DNA of 64,000 nt from Cellulomonas denverensis (GCF_012396125.1 NZ_JAAXOX010000003.1:434001-498000); one strand, 5' to 3'. Positions 9,385 through 19,190 are shown, counted from the stretch's first letter. Notes: a model not told the origin generated them from the sequence alone. Translations and numbers: made by a program.

Positions 9385-10427
9385 GCGTTCCCCCTCCGGC
9401 GGCGCAGCAGCACCGCGAACACCGGCACCCCGATCAGCGCGGTGACGATCCCCACCGGCAGCTCCCTCGGGTCGAAGACGGTCCGGGCCAGGGTGTCCGC
9501 CCAGACCAGGAAGATCGCGCCGGTCACCGCCACCACCGGCAGCAGCCGCCGGTGTGCCGGGCCGGTGAGCGCGGAGACCGCGTGCGGCAGCACCAGCCCG
9601 ACGAAGCCGATCGAGCCGGACACCGCGACCATCGCCCCGGTGAGCAGCGCGACCAGCGTCATCAGGGTCCAGCGGGTGCGGTCGACGTCGATGCCGAGCG
9701 CCGACGCCGCGGTGTCCCCGAAGGCGAAGGCGTCCAGCCGGGTGGCGGACAGCACCAGCACCGTGCCCACCGCCAGCACCGCGATCCCGGCGATCGCCAC
9801 GCTCTGCCAGGTCGACCCGGCCAGCGAACCGAGCAACCAGTTCAGGATCTCCCGGTAGGAGTCGCCCTTCGCCGACCAGAAGATGACGAAGGACGTCCCC
9901 GCCGCGGCCAGCTGCGACACCGCCAGCCCGGCCAGCACCGCCCGGCCCGGGGTCAGCGTGCCACCGACCCGGGCCAGGGACAGCGTCGCGATCAGCGCCG
10001 CCAGTGCCCCGGCGAAGGCGGCCACCGGCAGCAGCAGCGACACCCCGAGGATCAGCACCGCCACCGCCCCCAGCGACGCCCCGGAGGAGAGCCCGAGCAG
10101 GTACGGGTCGGCCAGCGGGTTGCGGGTCAGCGACTGCATCACCGCACCGGCCAGCGCCAGCCCGGCCCCCACCGCCGCGGCGGTCAGCACCCGGGGCAGC
10201 CGCAGCTCCCAGACGATCGCGTCCGACAGCACCGGCAGCCCCCGGGTGGGCAGCCCCAGGTGACCGGCGATCGACCGCGCCACGTCCGCCACACCGAGGT
10301 CGGCCGGCCCGATGGTGACGCAGACCAGGATCGTGGCCACCAGCAGCGCCAGCCCGGCCGGCAGCACGATGGCCAGCGGGGCGCGGCGGCGCACCGGCGG
10401 CGGCACGGTGGGGGCGAGGGCGGTCAT
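9375..10427 (-). CDS. putative F420-0 ABC transporter, FecCD-type permease
   Basis: The 350-residue protein has about ten hydrophobic segments and FecCD landmarks: LRLPRVLTAAAVGAGLALAG, the loop QSLTRNPLADPYLLGLSSGA, and FVGLVLPHAVSALTG near the end. Such permeases work as homodimers with a two-copy ATPase and a periplasmic-type binding protein. It lies immediately 5' of the ATPase and overlaps it by 10 bp; one base separates it from the binding-protein gene stop. Its position beside cofD identifies it with the proposed F420-0 transporter (TIGR03869-type), a context-based call. Confidence 0.82.
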
Positions 10428-10428
10428 C

Positions 10429-11412
10429 TCAGCCGTTCAGATCCGCGAGCTGGTCGGTCAGCGACACCACGGCGTCCACATTGCGCACCCCGGCCTCGGT
10501 CGCCGGGAACGGCAGGGTCAGGTAGCGCTGCTGCTGCACCGCGGTCAGCTGCGCGGTGGCCGGGTTCGACTCCAGCAGGTCGATCTTCGCCTCGGCCGTG
10601 TTCCAGTCCGCGTCCACCAGCACGATCACGTCCGGGTCGGCGGCGACGATCTGCTCCCACCCGGCGGAGGTCCAGGTGTCGTGCACGTCGGCGAAGATGT
10701 TGGTCAGCCCGGCGGCGTCCATGATCATCTGCGGCGCGCCGATCCCGGCCCCGACGTAGGGGGTGTCGGTGCCCGAGGAGTACCAGAGCGCGGTGGTGCC
10801 GTCCTCGGCCGGGGTGACCGCGTCCAGCACGGCCTGCTGCTCGGCGACCAGTTCCTCGGCCCGGTCCGTGGCCCCGAACAGCGAGCCGGTCTCCCGGATC
10901 TCGTCGAACAGCCCGTCGAAGGTCAGCGGGTCCGGCATGTACTCCGGCTCCTTGCACGCGGCGGGGGAGACGTAGGTGCCGATCCCGAGCTGCTGCAGGC
11001 CGTCCCGCTCCCCGGCGCCGTCCGCGCTGAAGTTCGACTCCCAGCCGGCGTAGACGAAGTCCGGCTGCACCGCCAGCAGCGCCTCCTGGCCGGGCACCTG
11101 ATCCGACAGCACCGGGATGTCCGCGGCCTCGTCGGCCAGATCCTCGGGCAGCGGGCCGTCGGCGAAGGCGGTGCCCACCATCCGGTCGGCCAGCCCCAGG
11201 CTGAGCAGCAGCTCGGTGGCGGTGGACTTGATCGTCACGATCCGCTCCGGCGCGGCGTCCACCGTGACCTCGGTGCCGCAGTTGTCGACGGTCACCGGCG
11301 TGAACGAGGTGGTGCCGGTGGTGTCGGACGGGGTGGCGGCCGAGTCGCCACCGGCGCAGGCGGCCAGGGTGAGGACGACGGGCAGGACGACAAGGGCCGG
11401 GCGGATGCGCAC
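10429..11412 (-). CDS. putative F420-0 ABC transporter, substrate-binding lipoprotein
   Basis: The 327-residue protein starts with a short basic N-terminus and a hydrophobic stretch ending in the lipobox L-A-A-C, so it should be lipid-anchored outside the membrane. The mature part has the two-lobed FecB/BtuF pattern: VTVDAAPERIVTIKSTATELLL, PDFVYAGWES, and near the end AADPDVIVLVDADW and LTLPFPATEAGVRN. GTG 11412 is chosen because it begins the signal peptide and has GGGAG 8 nt upstream; the longer frame to 11586 lacks coding character. Family context (TIGR03868-type) suggests F420-0 or a related compound as ligand. Confidence 0.82.
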   Translation of the reverse strand: MRIRPALVVLPVVLTLAACAGGDSAATPSDTTGTTSFTPVTVDNCGTEVTVDAAPERIVTIKSTATELLLSLGLADRMVGTAFADGPLPEDLADEAADIPVLSDQVPGQEALLAVQPDFVYAGWESNFSADGAGERDGLQQLGIGTYVSPAACKEPEYMPDPLTFDGLFDEIRETGSLFGATDRAEELVAEQQAVLDAVTPAEDGTTALWYSSGTDTPYVGAGIGAPQMIMDAAGLTNIFADVHDTWTSAGWEQIVAADPDVIVLVDADWNTAEAKIDLLESNPATAQLTAVQQQRYLTLPFPATEAGVRNVDAVVSLTDQLADLNG

Positions 11413-11530
11413 GGAACGGACTCCCAGGGGGACGCGGGACAACGACGAAGGGGTCGGACGCGCATCCGGCGTCCTGTCGCGTCGCCCACTCACCGGGCGG
11501 CGGCATCCGGGCCACGATCCGGCTCGGTCC
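11413..11530 (-). promoter_or_regulatory. leader region of the transporter-cofD operon
   Basis: This untranslated stretch should hold the promoter of the binding protein, permease, ATPase and cofD genes. It contains an 8-bp direct repeat GCATCCGG (11462-11469 and 11503-11510) with a G-C-rich inverted segment between. The region was checked for a cobalamin riboswitch, and the B12 box and the CACTG core were not found, so no riboswitch is claimed. Confidence 0.3.
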
Positions 11531-11606
11531 GACGACCAGCCTACGCCGGACCTGCTGGTGGTCGTAGGGTCGGACCTGCTCCACACCCAGGCAGGAAGGC
11601 ACCGCC

Positions 11607-12359
11607 ATGACCAGCACCCCCACCCTCCGCGCCGTCGTCACCGGTGCCTCCTCCGGCATCGGCGCCGCCACCGTCCGCCGGCTGCGCGCCGAGGGCTGGC
11701 AGGTGGTCGCCGTCGCCCGCCGCGCCGACCGGCTGGCCGCCCTGGCCGACGAGACCGGCGCCGAGGCCTTCGCCGCCGACCTGACCGTCCAGGCCGACGT
11801 CGACCGGCTCGCCGCACACCTGGCGGCCACCGGTGGACTGACCAGCCTGGTCAACAACGCCGGCGGTGCCTTCGGCCTCGAACCGGTCGCCCAGGCCGAC
11901 CCCGCCGACTGGCAGCGGATGTACGACATCAACGTGCTCGGCACCCTGCGGATCACCCAGGCCCTGCTCCCGCTGCTGGAGGCCTCCGGCCGCGGCGACA
12001 TCCTGGTCGTCACCTCCACCGCCGCGATCGGCCCCTACGAGGGCGGCGGCGGGTACACCGGGGTCAAGCACGCCGAGCGGATGCTCACCACCACCCTCCG
12101 GCTGGAACTGATCGGCCGGCCGGTCCGGGTGATCGACATCGCCCCCGGTGCGGTCGCCACCGAGGAGTTCTCGCTCAACCGGTTCGGCGGCGACGCGGAG
12201 CGGGCGGCCCAGGTCTACGCCGGGTACCAGCCGCTGGTCGCCGAGGACATCGCCGACGTGATCGCCTTCGCGCTGACCCGGCCGCACCACGTGAACATCG
12301 ACACGCTGGTGGTCCGGCCCCGGGCGCAGGTGTCGAACACCCAGACCGCGAAGGGCTAG
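11607..12359 (+). CDS. short-chain dehydrogenase/reductase
   Basis: A classical SDR of 250 residues: TGASSGIG cofactor loop at residues 13-20, NNAG further on, a Ser in VTSTAAIG, and the catalytic pair Y-T-G-V-K. The C-terminal half (PGAVATEEFSLNRFGGD...YQPLVAEDIADVIAFALTRP) resembles YdfG-type serine/3-hydroxy acid dehydrogenases, which use NADP. An Arg (A-R-R) after beta-2 supports NADP preference. The ATG at 11607 follows GGAAGG. An 8-bp inverted repeat GGTCCGAC/GTCGGACC (11526-11533 and 11569-11576) flanks the promoter-like TAGGGT at 11565-11570. Confidence 0.88.
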   Translation: MTSTPTLRAVVTGASSGIGAATVRRLRAEGWQVVAVARRADRLAALADETGAEAFAADLTVQADVDRLAAHLAATGGLTSLVNNAGGAFGLEPVAQADPADWQRMYDINVLGTLRITQALLPLLEASGRGDILVVTSTAAIGPYEGGGGYTGVKHAERMLTTTLRLELIGRPVRVIDIAPGAVATEEFSLNRFGGDAERAAQVYAGYQPLVAEDIADVIAFALTRPHHVNIDTLVVRPRAQVSNTQTAKG

Positions 12360-12949
12360 GCCCGCCGCCGGTACGTCGTGTGCAGCACCAGCTCCGTCGC
12401 CCGCGCCGCCACCGGCACCAGGTCCACCGCCGCCACCCCGTCGAACAGCCGCTCCCCGGCACCCAGCAGCACCGGCGCCACGTGCAGCCGGAGCTCGTCG
12501 ATGGAGTCGATCAGCTGGCGCACCGTGGACGCCCCGCCGCAGATCGACACGTGCCGGTCCCCGGCGGCTGCCCGGGCGCGGTCGAGGGCGGCCTGGGGCC
12601 CGTCGGTGACGAAGTGGAAGGTGGTGCCGCCGGCCATCACCAGGTCGGGCCGGGGGTGGTGGGTGAGGACGAACACCGGGCCGTGGTACGGGGGTTCGTC
12701 GCCCCACCAGCCGTCCCACGGGTCGGCGGACTCCCAGGGGCCGCGGATCGGGCCGAACATGTTGCGGCCCATCACGTAGGCACCGGCGTCGACGATCGCG
12801 GCGAGTTCGGTGGCGTTCTCCTCGGCGGCCTCGAACTGCCAGCGGTGCACCAGTTCACCGCCCTCGCCCAGCGGATGTTCCAGGTCCTGGCCCGGACCGG
12901 CCACGAAGCCGTCCAGGGACACTGCCAGATCACAGACCACGTCGGCCAT
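12356..12949 (-). CDS. dihydrofolate reductase-like (RibD C-terminal) protein
   Basis: The 197-residue protein belongs to the RibD_C/DHFR-like fold: it begins with VVCDLAVSLDGFVAGPGQD, then AYVMGRNMFGPIRG, VFVLTHHPRPDL, and ends with SICGGASTVRQLIDS...APVLLGAGERLF. These are NADPH-binding reductases of unknown substrate, very common in actinomycetes. The stop codon overlaps that of the SDR gene: the palindrome CTAG at 12356-12359 gives TAG to both strands. Start ATG 12949 faces the HAD gene stop 30 bp away. Confidence 0.85.
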   Translation of the reverse strand: MADVVCDLAVSLDGFVAGPGQDLEHPLGEGGELVHRWQFEAAEENATELAAIVDAGAYVMGRNMFGPIRGPWESADPWDGWWGDEPPYHGPVFVLTHHPRPDLVMAGGTTFHFVTDGPQAALDRARAAAGDRHVSICGGASTVRQLIDSIDELRLHVAPVLLGAGERLFDGVAAVDLVPVAARATELVLHTTYRRRA

Positions 12950-12979
12950 GGGTCGCCCTCCCTTATGCGGGCTCCGACG

Positions 12980-13648
12980 CTAGCCCCGGTGGTCGAGGGC
13001 TGCCAGCGCCGTCCGGGCGAGGTCGCCGGGGTGGTCGGCGACGGCGAACGCCCCGGCGGCCGCCAGTTCGCCGGGGGCGGCGTAGCCCCAGCCGGCGCCG
13101 ATCGTGGCGATGCCGTGCTCCCGGGCGCCGTGCACGTCGTGTTCGCGGTCGCCGACCATGATCCGGGGGCCGTGCGCGTCCAGCCCGGCCATGGCCAGTG
13201 CCCGGGCGACGACCTGGGCCTTGCTGCCGCGACGGCCGTCCATCGAGGCACCGGCGATCGCGTCCACCCGGCGGGTCAGGTCCAGGTGCGCGCAGATCCG
13301 CACCGCGAACGGCTCCGGCTTGGAGGTGGCGACGATCAGCCGGGCGCCCGCGTCGCGCAGGTCGGCGAGGGCGGCGGGGATGCCGGGGTAGACGGCGTTG
13401 TCGAACATGCCGGTGGCGTACGAGCGGCGGTAGGCGGCGACCGCCTCGTCCAGCCGGTCGGCCGGGACGCCGTGGCCGAGCAGGTTCTCGTGCAGCGGGG
13501 GTCCGACGAAGCCGCGCAGCACGTCCTCGGCGGGGACCGGGATGCCGAGCTGGGCGTAGGTGTCGCGGATCGAGCCGAGGATGCCGGGGGCGGAGTCGGT
13601 CAGGGTGCCGTCGAGGTCGAGCAGGACGAGCGGGCGGCGCGGGGACAT
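12980..13648 (-). CDS. HAD-superfamily phosphatase, Gph-like
   Basis: The protein (222 residues from the chosen start) has all HAD motifs: LLDLDGTLTDS (nucleophile and acid Asp), ATSKPEPF (Ser/Lys region) and VGDREHDVHGA (metal Asp pair). The helical cap domain after motif I fits the phosphoglycolate phosphatase group, so a small phosphorylated metabolite is a likely substrate. A second ATG nine bases upstream (13657) would add three residues; TGGGG lies 4 nt before the chosen ATG. The gene diverges from the phosphoribosyltransferase gene. Confidence 0.85.
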   Translation of the reverse strand: MSPRRPLVLLDLDGTLTDSAPGILGSIRDTYAQLGIPVPAEDVLRGFVGPPLHENLLGHGVPADRLDEAVAAYRRSYATGMFDNAVYPGIPAALADLRDAGARLIVATSKPEPFAVRICAHLDLTRRVDAIAGASMDGRRGSKAQVVARALAMAGLDAHGPRIMVGDREHDVHGAREHGIATIGAGWGYAAPGELAAAGAFAVADHPGDLARTALAALDHRG

Positions 13649-13698
13649 GGGCCCCATGGTCGCAGGCCGGTCCCATCCTGGGCGCACCGCGGGCCGTC

Positions 13699-13704
13699 TA
13701 GCAT
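13699..13704 (+). promoter_or_regulatory. -10 box TAGCAT, leaderless promoter
   Basis: TAGCAT ends 6 nt before the ATG at 13711 of the phosphoribosyltransferase gene. A leaderless transcript is implied. Confidence 0.45.
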
Positions 13705-13710
13705 CGGCAC

Positions 13711-14217
13711 ATGACGATCGCCGAGGCCGCAGTGGGACAGGACCTTCCCGAGGATCGCGAGATCCTGACCTGGGACACCTTCGGCGAGGCGGCCCGCGAG
13801 CTGGCCCGCGAGGTGGTGGCCTCGGGCTTCGCGCCGGATGTGGTGATCGCGGTGGCCCGTGGCGGGCTGCTGCCGGCCGGTGCGCTGTCCTACGCGCTCG
13901 GGCTGAAGGCCTGCGACGCGCTGAACGTGGAGTTCTACACCGGGGTGGACGCCCGGCTGGCCGCGCCGCAGGTGCTGCCGCCGTTCCTGGACACCGACGC
14001 GCTGGTCGGCCGCCGGGTGCTGGTGGTCGACGACGTCGCGGACACCGGGGAGACCCTGGCACTGGTGCAGAAGATCGTCGCCAAGCACTGCGAGGAGGCG
14101 CGCACGGTGGTGCTGTACGCCAAGCCGCACTCGATCGTGTCGCCGGACTTCGTCTGGCGCCGCACCGCGAAGTGGATCACCTTCCCGTGGTCGGCGCTGC
14201 CGCCGGTGACCGCCTGA
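13711..14217 (+). CDS. purine phosphoribosyltransferase, Gpt/HPRT-like
   Basis: The 168-residue protein is a type I phosphoribosyltransferase: VIAVARGGLLPAGAL is the pyrophosphate loop and VLVVDDVADTGETL the PRPP-binding motif. VLYAKPHSIVSPDFVWRRTAKWITFPW resembles the base-binding part of xanthine-guanine phosphoribosyltransferases, so purine salvage is likely; the exact base is uncertain. It stands alone just upstream of the ileS T-box leader and begins 6 nt after a TAGCAT box, with no ribosome site. Confidence 0.82.
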   Translation: MTIAEAAVGQDLPEDREILTWDTFGEAARELAREVVASGFAPDVVIAVARGGLLPAGALSYALGLKACDALNVEFYTGVDARLAAPQVLPPFLDTDALVGRRVLVVDDVADTGETLALVQKIVAKHCEEARTVVLYAKPHSIVSPDFVWRRTAKWITFPWSALPPVTA

Positions 14218-14239
14218 GGCGCGGCCGGGCTACCATGTC

Positions 14240-14430
14240 CGGCACAGGCACCGATCCGGCCATCACCGGGGAGCCTCCGGAAGAACGGGCCGCACGGCCC
14301 CAGTAGAACCGGACGGGTAGGCCCGTCACAGCCGTGATGAGTGGTCGGGCGCCCTCGGGCGGGTCGGCAAGCGGGGTGGTACCGCGGTTCCCGGCGACGG
14401 CAGTCGCCCGGGTGTCGTCCCCGTGGCCCC
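14240..14430 (+). promoter_or_regulatory. T-box leader of ileS (tRNA-Ile sensor)
   Basis: The leader contains the conserved T-box sequence GGGTGGTACCGCGGT (14374-14388), which holds the tRNA-acceptor bulge TGGT. The U in that bulge pairs with discriminator A73, as in tRNA-Ile. Upstream, a short stem I with GGCCATCACCGGGGAG places an ATC isoleucine codon (14262-14264) in the specifier loop. The short stem I and the AGGAG ribosome site (14448-14452) directly after the element, without a T-run terminator, fit the translational T-boxes known upstream of actinobacterial ileS. A TACCAT box at 14231-14236 could be the -10. Confidence 0.9.
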
Positions 14431-14461
14431 GCTGAACCGCCGACCACAGGAGAGCGCCGTC

Positions 14462-17400
14462 ATGGCCTACCCGATGCACCGCGACGAGCCCACCGACGCC
14501 GCCGCGCTGCCCGCCTCCCCGGACCTGCCCGCCCTGGAGCAGCAGGTGCTCGACTACTGGCAGCAGGACGGCACGTTCCAGGCCTCGATCGACCAGCGCC
14601 CGGCGGGGGAGAACGGCGCGAACGAGTTCGTGTTCTACGACGGCCCGCCGTTCGCCAACGGCCTGCCGCACTACGGGCACCTGCTGACCGGCTACGCCAA
14701 GGACATCGTCGGGCGCTACCAGACCCAGCGCGGCCGCCGGGTGGAGCGCCGGTTCGGCTGGGACACCCACGGTCTCCCGGCCGAGCTGGAGGCGGAGCGG
14801 ATCCTCGGCATCACGGACAAGTCGCAGATCGAGGAGATGGGGATCAAGGCCTTCAACGAGGCCTGCCGGTCCTCGGTGCTGCGTTACACCCGGGAGTGGG
14901 AGGAGTACGTCACCCGGCAGGCCCGGTGGGTGGACTTCGAGCATGACTACAAGACGCTGGACCCGACCTACATGGAGTCGGTGATCTGGGCGTTCAAGCA
15001 GCTCTACGACAAGGGCCTGGCCTACCAGGGCTACCGGGTGCTGCCGTACTGCTGGCACGACCAGACCCCGCTGTCGAACCACGAACTGAAGATGGACGAC
15101 GACGTCTATCAGGACCGGCAGGACCAGACCCTGACGGTCTCCTTCCCGTTCATCGGTGAGGCGGCCGAGGCGGCGGGCCTGGCCGGGGTGTCCGCACTGG
15201 CCTGGACCACCACGCCGTGGACGCTGCCGACCAACCAGGCGCTCGCGGTGGGGCCGGACGTGACCTACGCGGTGCTGCCCGCCGGGCCGAACGGGACCAC
15301 CGCCGGGGACGGGCCGTTCCTGCTGGCCGCGGACCTGCTGGCCGGTTACGCCAAGGACCTGGGCTACGACGACGTCGAGGCCGCCCGGGCCGCCGTGACC
15401 CGGGAGCTGCCGGGCCGTGAGCTGGCCGGCCTGCGCTACCGGCGGTTGTTCGACTATCTGGCCGATCGGGACGACCAGGCCAACGCCTGGCAGGTGCTGC
15501 TCGGCGACTTCGTCACCACCGAGGACGGCACCGGTGTGGTGCACCTGGCCCCGGCCTACGGCGAGGTCGACTCCGAGGCGTGCGAGGCGGCGGGCATCCC
15601 GACCGTGCTCAGCGTGGACGACGGCGGCCGGTTCCTGCCGTTCGTGACCGACGTCGCCGGGGAGCAGGTCTTCGACGCGAACCGGCCGATCAGCCAGCGG
15701 CTGAAGGCGGAGGGCCGGGTGCTGCGCCAGGCGTCCTATGTGCACTCCTACCCGCACTGCTGGCGCTGCCGGAACCCGTTGATCTACAAGGCGGTGTCCT
15801 CCTGGTTCGTCCGGGTCACCCAGTTCCGGGACCGGATGGTCGAGCTGAACGAGCAGATCACCTGGGTGCCGGAGCACATCAAGGAGGGCCAGTTCGGCAA
15901 CTGGCTGGCCGGTGCCCGGGACTGGTCGATCTCCCGGAACCGGTTCTGGGGCACGCCGATCCCGGTCTGGGTGAGCGATGACCCGGCGTACCCGCGGGTG
16001 GACGTGTACGGCTCCTTCGCCGAGCTGGAGGCCGACTTCGGGCGGTTGCCGGTGAACGACGACGGCGAGCCGGACCTGCACCGGCCGTTCATCGACGAGC
16101 TGACCCGGCCGAACCCGGACGACCCGACCGGCCGCGCGACCATGCGCCGGATCGAGGACATCTTCGACGTGTGGTTCGACTCCGGGTCGATGCCCTACGC
16201 CCAGGTGCACTACCCGTTCGAGAACACCGACTGGTTCGAGCATCACTACCCGGGCGACTTCATCGTGGAGTACATCGGGCAGACCCGCGGCTGGTTCTAC
16301 CTGCTGCACGTGCTGGCCACCGCGCTGTTCGACAAGCCGGCCTTCCTGACCAGCGTGTCGCACGGCATCGTGCTCGGCTCGGACGGCCGCAAGATGTCCA
16401 AGTCGCTGCGCAACTACCCGGACGTGACCGAGGTCTTCGACCGGGACGGGTCGGATGCGATGCGCTGGTTCCTGATGGCCTCGCCGATCCTGCGCGGCGG
16501 GAACCTGGTGGTCACCGAGGAGGGGATCCGCTCCGAGGTCCGCCAGGTGCTGCTGCCGCTGTGGAGCACCTGGTACTTCTTCGCGCTCTACGCCAATGCC
16601 GCGAAGACGCCGGTGGCCGCCCGCCGGGTCACCCCGGACGACCAGCTCAGCACGATGGACCGCTACCTGCTGGCCCGGACCCGCACCCTGGTCGAGCAGG
16701 TCACGGCCCAGTTGGACGCCTATGACGTGCCCGGCGCCTGCGAGACGGTCCGCCAGCACCTGGACCTGCTGACCAACTGGTACGTGCGCACCCAGCGCGA
16801 CCGGTTCTGGGCCGAGGACCCGGTGGCGTTCCACACGCTGTGGACCGCGCTGGAGACCCTGACCCGGGTGATGGCCCCGCTGGCGCCGCTGCTGACCGAG
16901 GAGGTCTGGCGCGGGCTGACCGGTGGCCGCTCGGTGCACCTGACCGACTGGCCGGTGCTCGGCGACGGCGGAGCGGACGACCTGGCGCTGGCCCCGGCCG
17001 ACGACCTGGTCGCCGCGGTGGACGCGGTGCGCGAGGCGGTCTCGGCCGCACTGGGCCTGCGCAAGGCGCATGGCCTGCGGGTGCGCCAGCCGCTGCACGA
17101 GCTGCGGGTGGCGGTGGCCGACCCGGCCGCGCTGGCGCCGTTCACCGACCTGCTGGCCGGGGAGCTGAACGTCAAGGCGGTCCGGCTGACCACGATCGAG
17201 GAGGCCGGCCTGGATGTGCGGCAGAACCTCGCGGTGAACGCCCGGGCCGCCGGTCCGCGCCTGGGCCGGGGGGTGCAGGCCGCGATCAAGGCCGCCAAGT
17301 CGGGCGCGTGGTCGGTGGACGCCGACGGCCAGGTGGTCGTCAGCACCGACGACGGGCCGGTGCCGCTGCTGCCCACCGAGTACGAGCTGTCCACCACCAT

Positions 17401-17716
17401 CGACATGGCCGGGGGCGAAGGGCTGGCGGCCGGGGTGCTGCCCGGCGGCGGGTTCGTGCTGCTGGACCTGCGGCTGGACGACGCGCTGCTGGCGGAGGGT
17501 TACGCCCGGGACGTGGTGCGTGCGGTGCAGGACGCCCGCAAGGCGGCCGGCCTGGACGTGTCCGACCGGATCGCGCTCACCCTGGGCGTGCCGGAGCAGG
17601 ACCGGGCCGCGGTGGAGACCCACCGGGACTTCATCGCCCGGGAGACCCTGTCCACCTCGGTGTCGGTCGGCACCGCTGGCGAGCTGACCGTGACCGTGGC
17701 CAAGGTGGGCGCATGA
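14462..17716 (+). CDS. ileS: isoleucyl-tRNA synthetase (type 2, long form)
   Basis: The 1084-residue class I synthetase charges tRNA-Ile. The HIGH motif appears as GLPHYGH (about 67-73) and KMSKS at about 644-648. The editing domain carries [30 protein letters not shown] and [11 protein letters not shown] are typical of IleS. The length and the lack of a C-terminal zinc finger place it with the eukaryote-like IleS2 type, which in other bacteria is linked to mupirocin tolerance; whether that applies here is untested. ATG 14462 has AGGAG 9 nt upstream and is controlled by the T-box. The stop overlaps folC. Confidence 0.96.
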   Translation: MAYPMHRDEPTDAAALPASPDLPALEQQVLDYWQQDGTFQASIDQRPAGENGANEFVFYDGPPFANGLPHYGHLLTGYAKDIVGRYQTQRGRRVERRFGWDTHGLPAELEAERILGITDKSQIEEMGIKAFNEACRSSVLRYTREWEEYVTRQARWVDFEHDYKTLDPTYMESVIWAFKQLYDKGLAYQGYRVLPYCWHDQTPLSNHELKMDDDVYQDRQDQTLTVSFPFIGEAAEAAGLAGVSALAWTTTPWTLPTNQALAVGPDVTYAVLPAGPNGTTAGDGPFLLAADLLAGYAKDLGYDDVEAARAAVTRELPGRELAGLRYRRLFDYLADRDDQANAWQVLLGDFVTTEDGTGVVHLAPAYGEVDSEACEAAGIPTVLSVDDGGRFLPFVTDVAGEQVFDANRPISQRLKAEGRVLRQASYVHSYPHCWRCRNPLIYKAVSSWFVRVTQFRDRMVELNEQITWVPEHIKEGQFGNWLAGARDWSISRNRFWGTPIPVWVSDDPAYPRVDVYGSFAELEADFGRLPVNDDGEPDLHRPFIDELTRPNPDDPTGRATMRRIEDIFDVWFDSGSMPYAQVHYPFENTDWFEHHYPGDFIVEYIGQTRGWFYLLHVLATALFDKPAFLTSVSHGIVLGSDGRKMSKSLRNYPDVTEVFDRDGSDAMRWFLMASPILRGGNLVVTEEGIRSEVRQVLLPLWSTWYFFALYANAAKTPVAARRVTPDDQLSTMDRYLLARTRTLVEQVTAQLDAYDVPGACETVRQHLDLLTNWYVRTQRDRFWAEDPVAFHTLWTALETLTRVMAPLAPLLTEEVWRGLTGGRSVHLTDWPVLGDGGADDLALAPADDLVAAVDAVREAVSAALGLRKAHGLRVRQPLHELRVAVADPAALAPFTDLLAGELNVKAVRLTTIEEAGLDVRQNLAVNARAAGPRLGRGVQAAIKAAKSGAWSVDADGQVVVSTDDGPVPLLPTEYELSTTIDMAGGEGLAAGVLPGGGFVLLDLRLDDALLAEGYARDVVRAVQDARKAAGLDVSDRIALTLGVPEQDRAAVETHRDFIARETLSTSVSVGTAGELTVTVAKVGA

Positions 17717-19080
17717 GCAAGCCGAACGCGGACGCCCTGGCCGCCCAGGCCCGGCGGGAGGCCGACGAGGTCTACGCCGGCATCCTGGAACGCCGCCCGG
17801 AGCACGACATCGACCCCACCCTGGACCGGGTCCGCCAGGTCTGTGAGCTGCTGGGCGACCCGCAGCGCGCCTACCGGGTGGTGCACGTGACCGGCACCAA
17901 CGGCAAGACCTCCACCGCCCGGATGATCGAGCGGCTGGTCCGCGAGCACGGACTGCGCACCGGGCGGTTCACCAGCCCGCACCTGAGCCGGGTGACCGAG
18001 CGGATCGCGATCGACGGCGAGCCGATCAGCGACCAGGACTTCGTGGCGACCTGGCAGGACGTCGCGCCCTACGTGCACATGGTGGACGTGCGGGAGCAGG
18101 AGCAGGGCCGCCCGGGCCTGAGCTTCTTCGAGGTGTTCGCGGTGATGGCGCTGGCCGCCTTCGCCGACGCCCCGGTGGACGTGGCGGTGATCGAGGTCGG
18201 GATGGGTGGCCGCTGGGACGCCACCAACGTGGTGGACGGCGAGGTCGCGGTGATCACGCCGGTGGCGCACGACCACGAGCGCTGGCTGGGGCACTCCCTG
18301 GTGGAGATCGCCGGCGAGAAGTCCGGGATCATCAAGGACGGCGCGACCCTGGTGCTGGCCGAGCAGCAGGAGGAGGCCGAGGCGGTCATTCTCGGCGAGG
18401 CGGCGGCCCGGGGTGCCCGGGTGGTGCGCGAGGGCGTGGACATCGAGGTGCTGGACCGGCAGATCGCGGTCGGCGGGCAGCTGCTCACCCTGCGCGGCAC
18501 CGGTGGCATCTACACCGAGGTCTTCCTGCCGCTGTTCGGCGCGCACCAGGCGCACAACGCGCTGGCGGCGCTGGCGGCGACCGAGGCCCTGATGGCCGGC
18601 GGCGGCGCGCTGGACGGCGGGGTGGTCGAGGCGGCCTTCGCCGATGTCGACTCCCCGGGCCGGCTGGAGATCGTGCGCGCCAGCCCGACGGTGATCGTGG
18701 ATGGGGCGCACAACCCGGCCGGTGCCGAGTCGCTGGTCGCCGCGCTGGACGAGGCCTTCGCCTTCCAGCGGGTGGTCGGGGTGATCGGCGTGATGGGCGA
18801 CAAGGACGCGGAGAACATCCTGGCGACGCTGGAGCCCGCACTGGCCGAGATCGTGATCACCCGGGCGGCGTCGGATCGCTCGATGGAGGTGGACGACCTG
18901 GCCGAGATCGCGGTGGACGTCTTCGGCGAGGACCGGGTGCACATCCGTGAGCGGCTGGACGATGCCGTGACCCTGGCCGGCGACCTCGCCGAGGGCGGGG
19001 TGGAGCGTGGCGCCGGGGTGATCGTCACCGGGTCGATCTTCCTGGTCGCGGAGGCGCGGGTGCTGTTCGGGCGCGCCTGA
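17713..19080 (+). CDS. folC: folylpolyglutamate/dihydrofolate synthase
   Basis: FolC makes dihydrofolate from dihydropteroate and adds glutamates to folates, using ATP. The 455 residues show the Mur-ligase-like P-loop [11 protein letters not shown] (about 59-69), [12 protein letters not shown], the metal-binding [14 protein letters not shown], the [10 protein letters not shown] segment and [13 protein letters not shown]. The ATG overlaps the ileS stop (ATGA), showing translational coupling. In many actinobacteria DUF4233 and ndk follow directly; here they lie 5 kb away, past dhaKLM, tetR and an efflux gene. Confidence 0.95.
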   Translation: MSKPNADALAAQARREADEVYAGILERRPEHDIDPTLDRVRQVCELLGDPQRAYRVVHVTGTNGKTSTARMIERLVREHGLRTGRFTSPHLSRVTERIAIDGEPISDQDFVATWQDVAPYVHMVDVREQEQGRPGLSFFEVFAVMALAAFADAPVDVAVIEVGMGGRWDATNVVDGEVAVITPVAHDHERWLGHSLVEIAGEKSGIIKDGATLVLAEQQEEAEAVILGEAAARGARVVREGVDIEVLDRQIAVGGQLLTLRGTGGIYTEVFLPLFGAHQAHNALAALAATEALMAGGGALDGGVVEAAFADVDSPGRLEIVRASPTVIVDGAHNPAGAESLVAALDEAFAFQRVVGVIGVMGDKDAENILATLEPALAEIVITRAASDRSMEVDDLAEIAVDVFGEDRVHIRERLDDAVTLAGDLAEGGVERGAGVIVTGSIFLVAEARVLFGRA

Positions 19081-19083
19081 ACG

Positions 19084-19106
19084 AACGTGCACACCTAGTG
19101 CACGTT
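19084..19106. promoter_or_regulatory. 9-bp perfect inverted repeat after folC, upstream of dhaK
   Basis: AACGTGCAC and GTGCACGTT flank a 5-nt spacer, starting 3 bases after the folC stop. It lies just before a TTGACG box (19113-19118) that could be the dhaK -35. It may be an operator. Because the right arm is followed by TTTCCTCC, it could instead be a folC terminator. Confidence 0.5.
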
Positions 19107-19112
19107 TCCTCC

Positions 19113-19141
19113 TTGACGCGCCGGGCAACCGCCGCGACTGT
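19113..19141 (+). promoter_or_regulatory. candidate dhaK promoter
   Basis: TTGACG (19113-19118) is followed after 17 bases by GACTGT (19136-19141). The -35 match is strong and the -10 keeps the important A2 and T6. It lies between two perfect inverted repeats, as expected of a regulated promoter. Confidence 0.4.
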
Positions 19142-19173
19142 GGGGACAGCAGACGACGCCGTCTGCTGTCCCC
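19142..19173. promoter_or_regulatory. 14-bp perfect inverted repeat in the dhaK leader
   Basis: GGGGACAGCAGACG and CGTCTGCTGTCCCC face each other across the 4-nt loop ACGC. The repeat ends 2 bases before the GGAAAGGA ribosome site of dhaK, so in RNA it would form a very stable hairpin beside that site. In DNA it could be a repressor operator at the transcription start. Confidence 0.6.
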
Positions 19174-19190
19174 GCGGAAAGGACTCGGCC

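Noticed and set aside
11413..11530. Possible cobalamin riboswitch before the binding-protein gene
   Set aside because: The importer resembles BtuF, but neither the B12 box nor the other conserved core blocks could be found.
14177..17623. 1148-codon open frame antisense to ileS
   Set aside because: It is a GC-rich shadow frame. The plus strand codes for full-length IleS with all motifs and no family pattern is visible on the minus strand.
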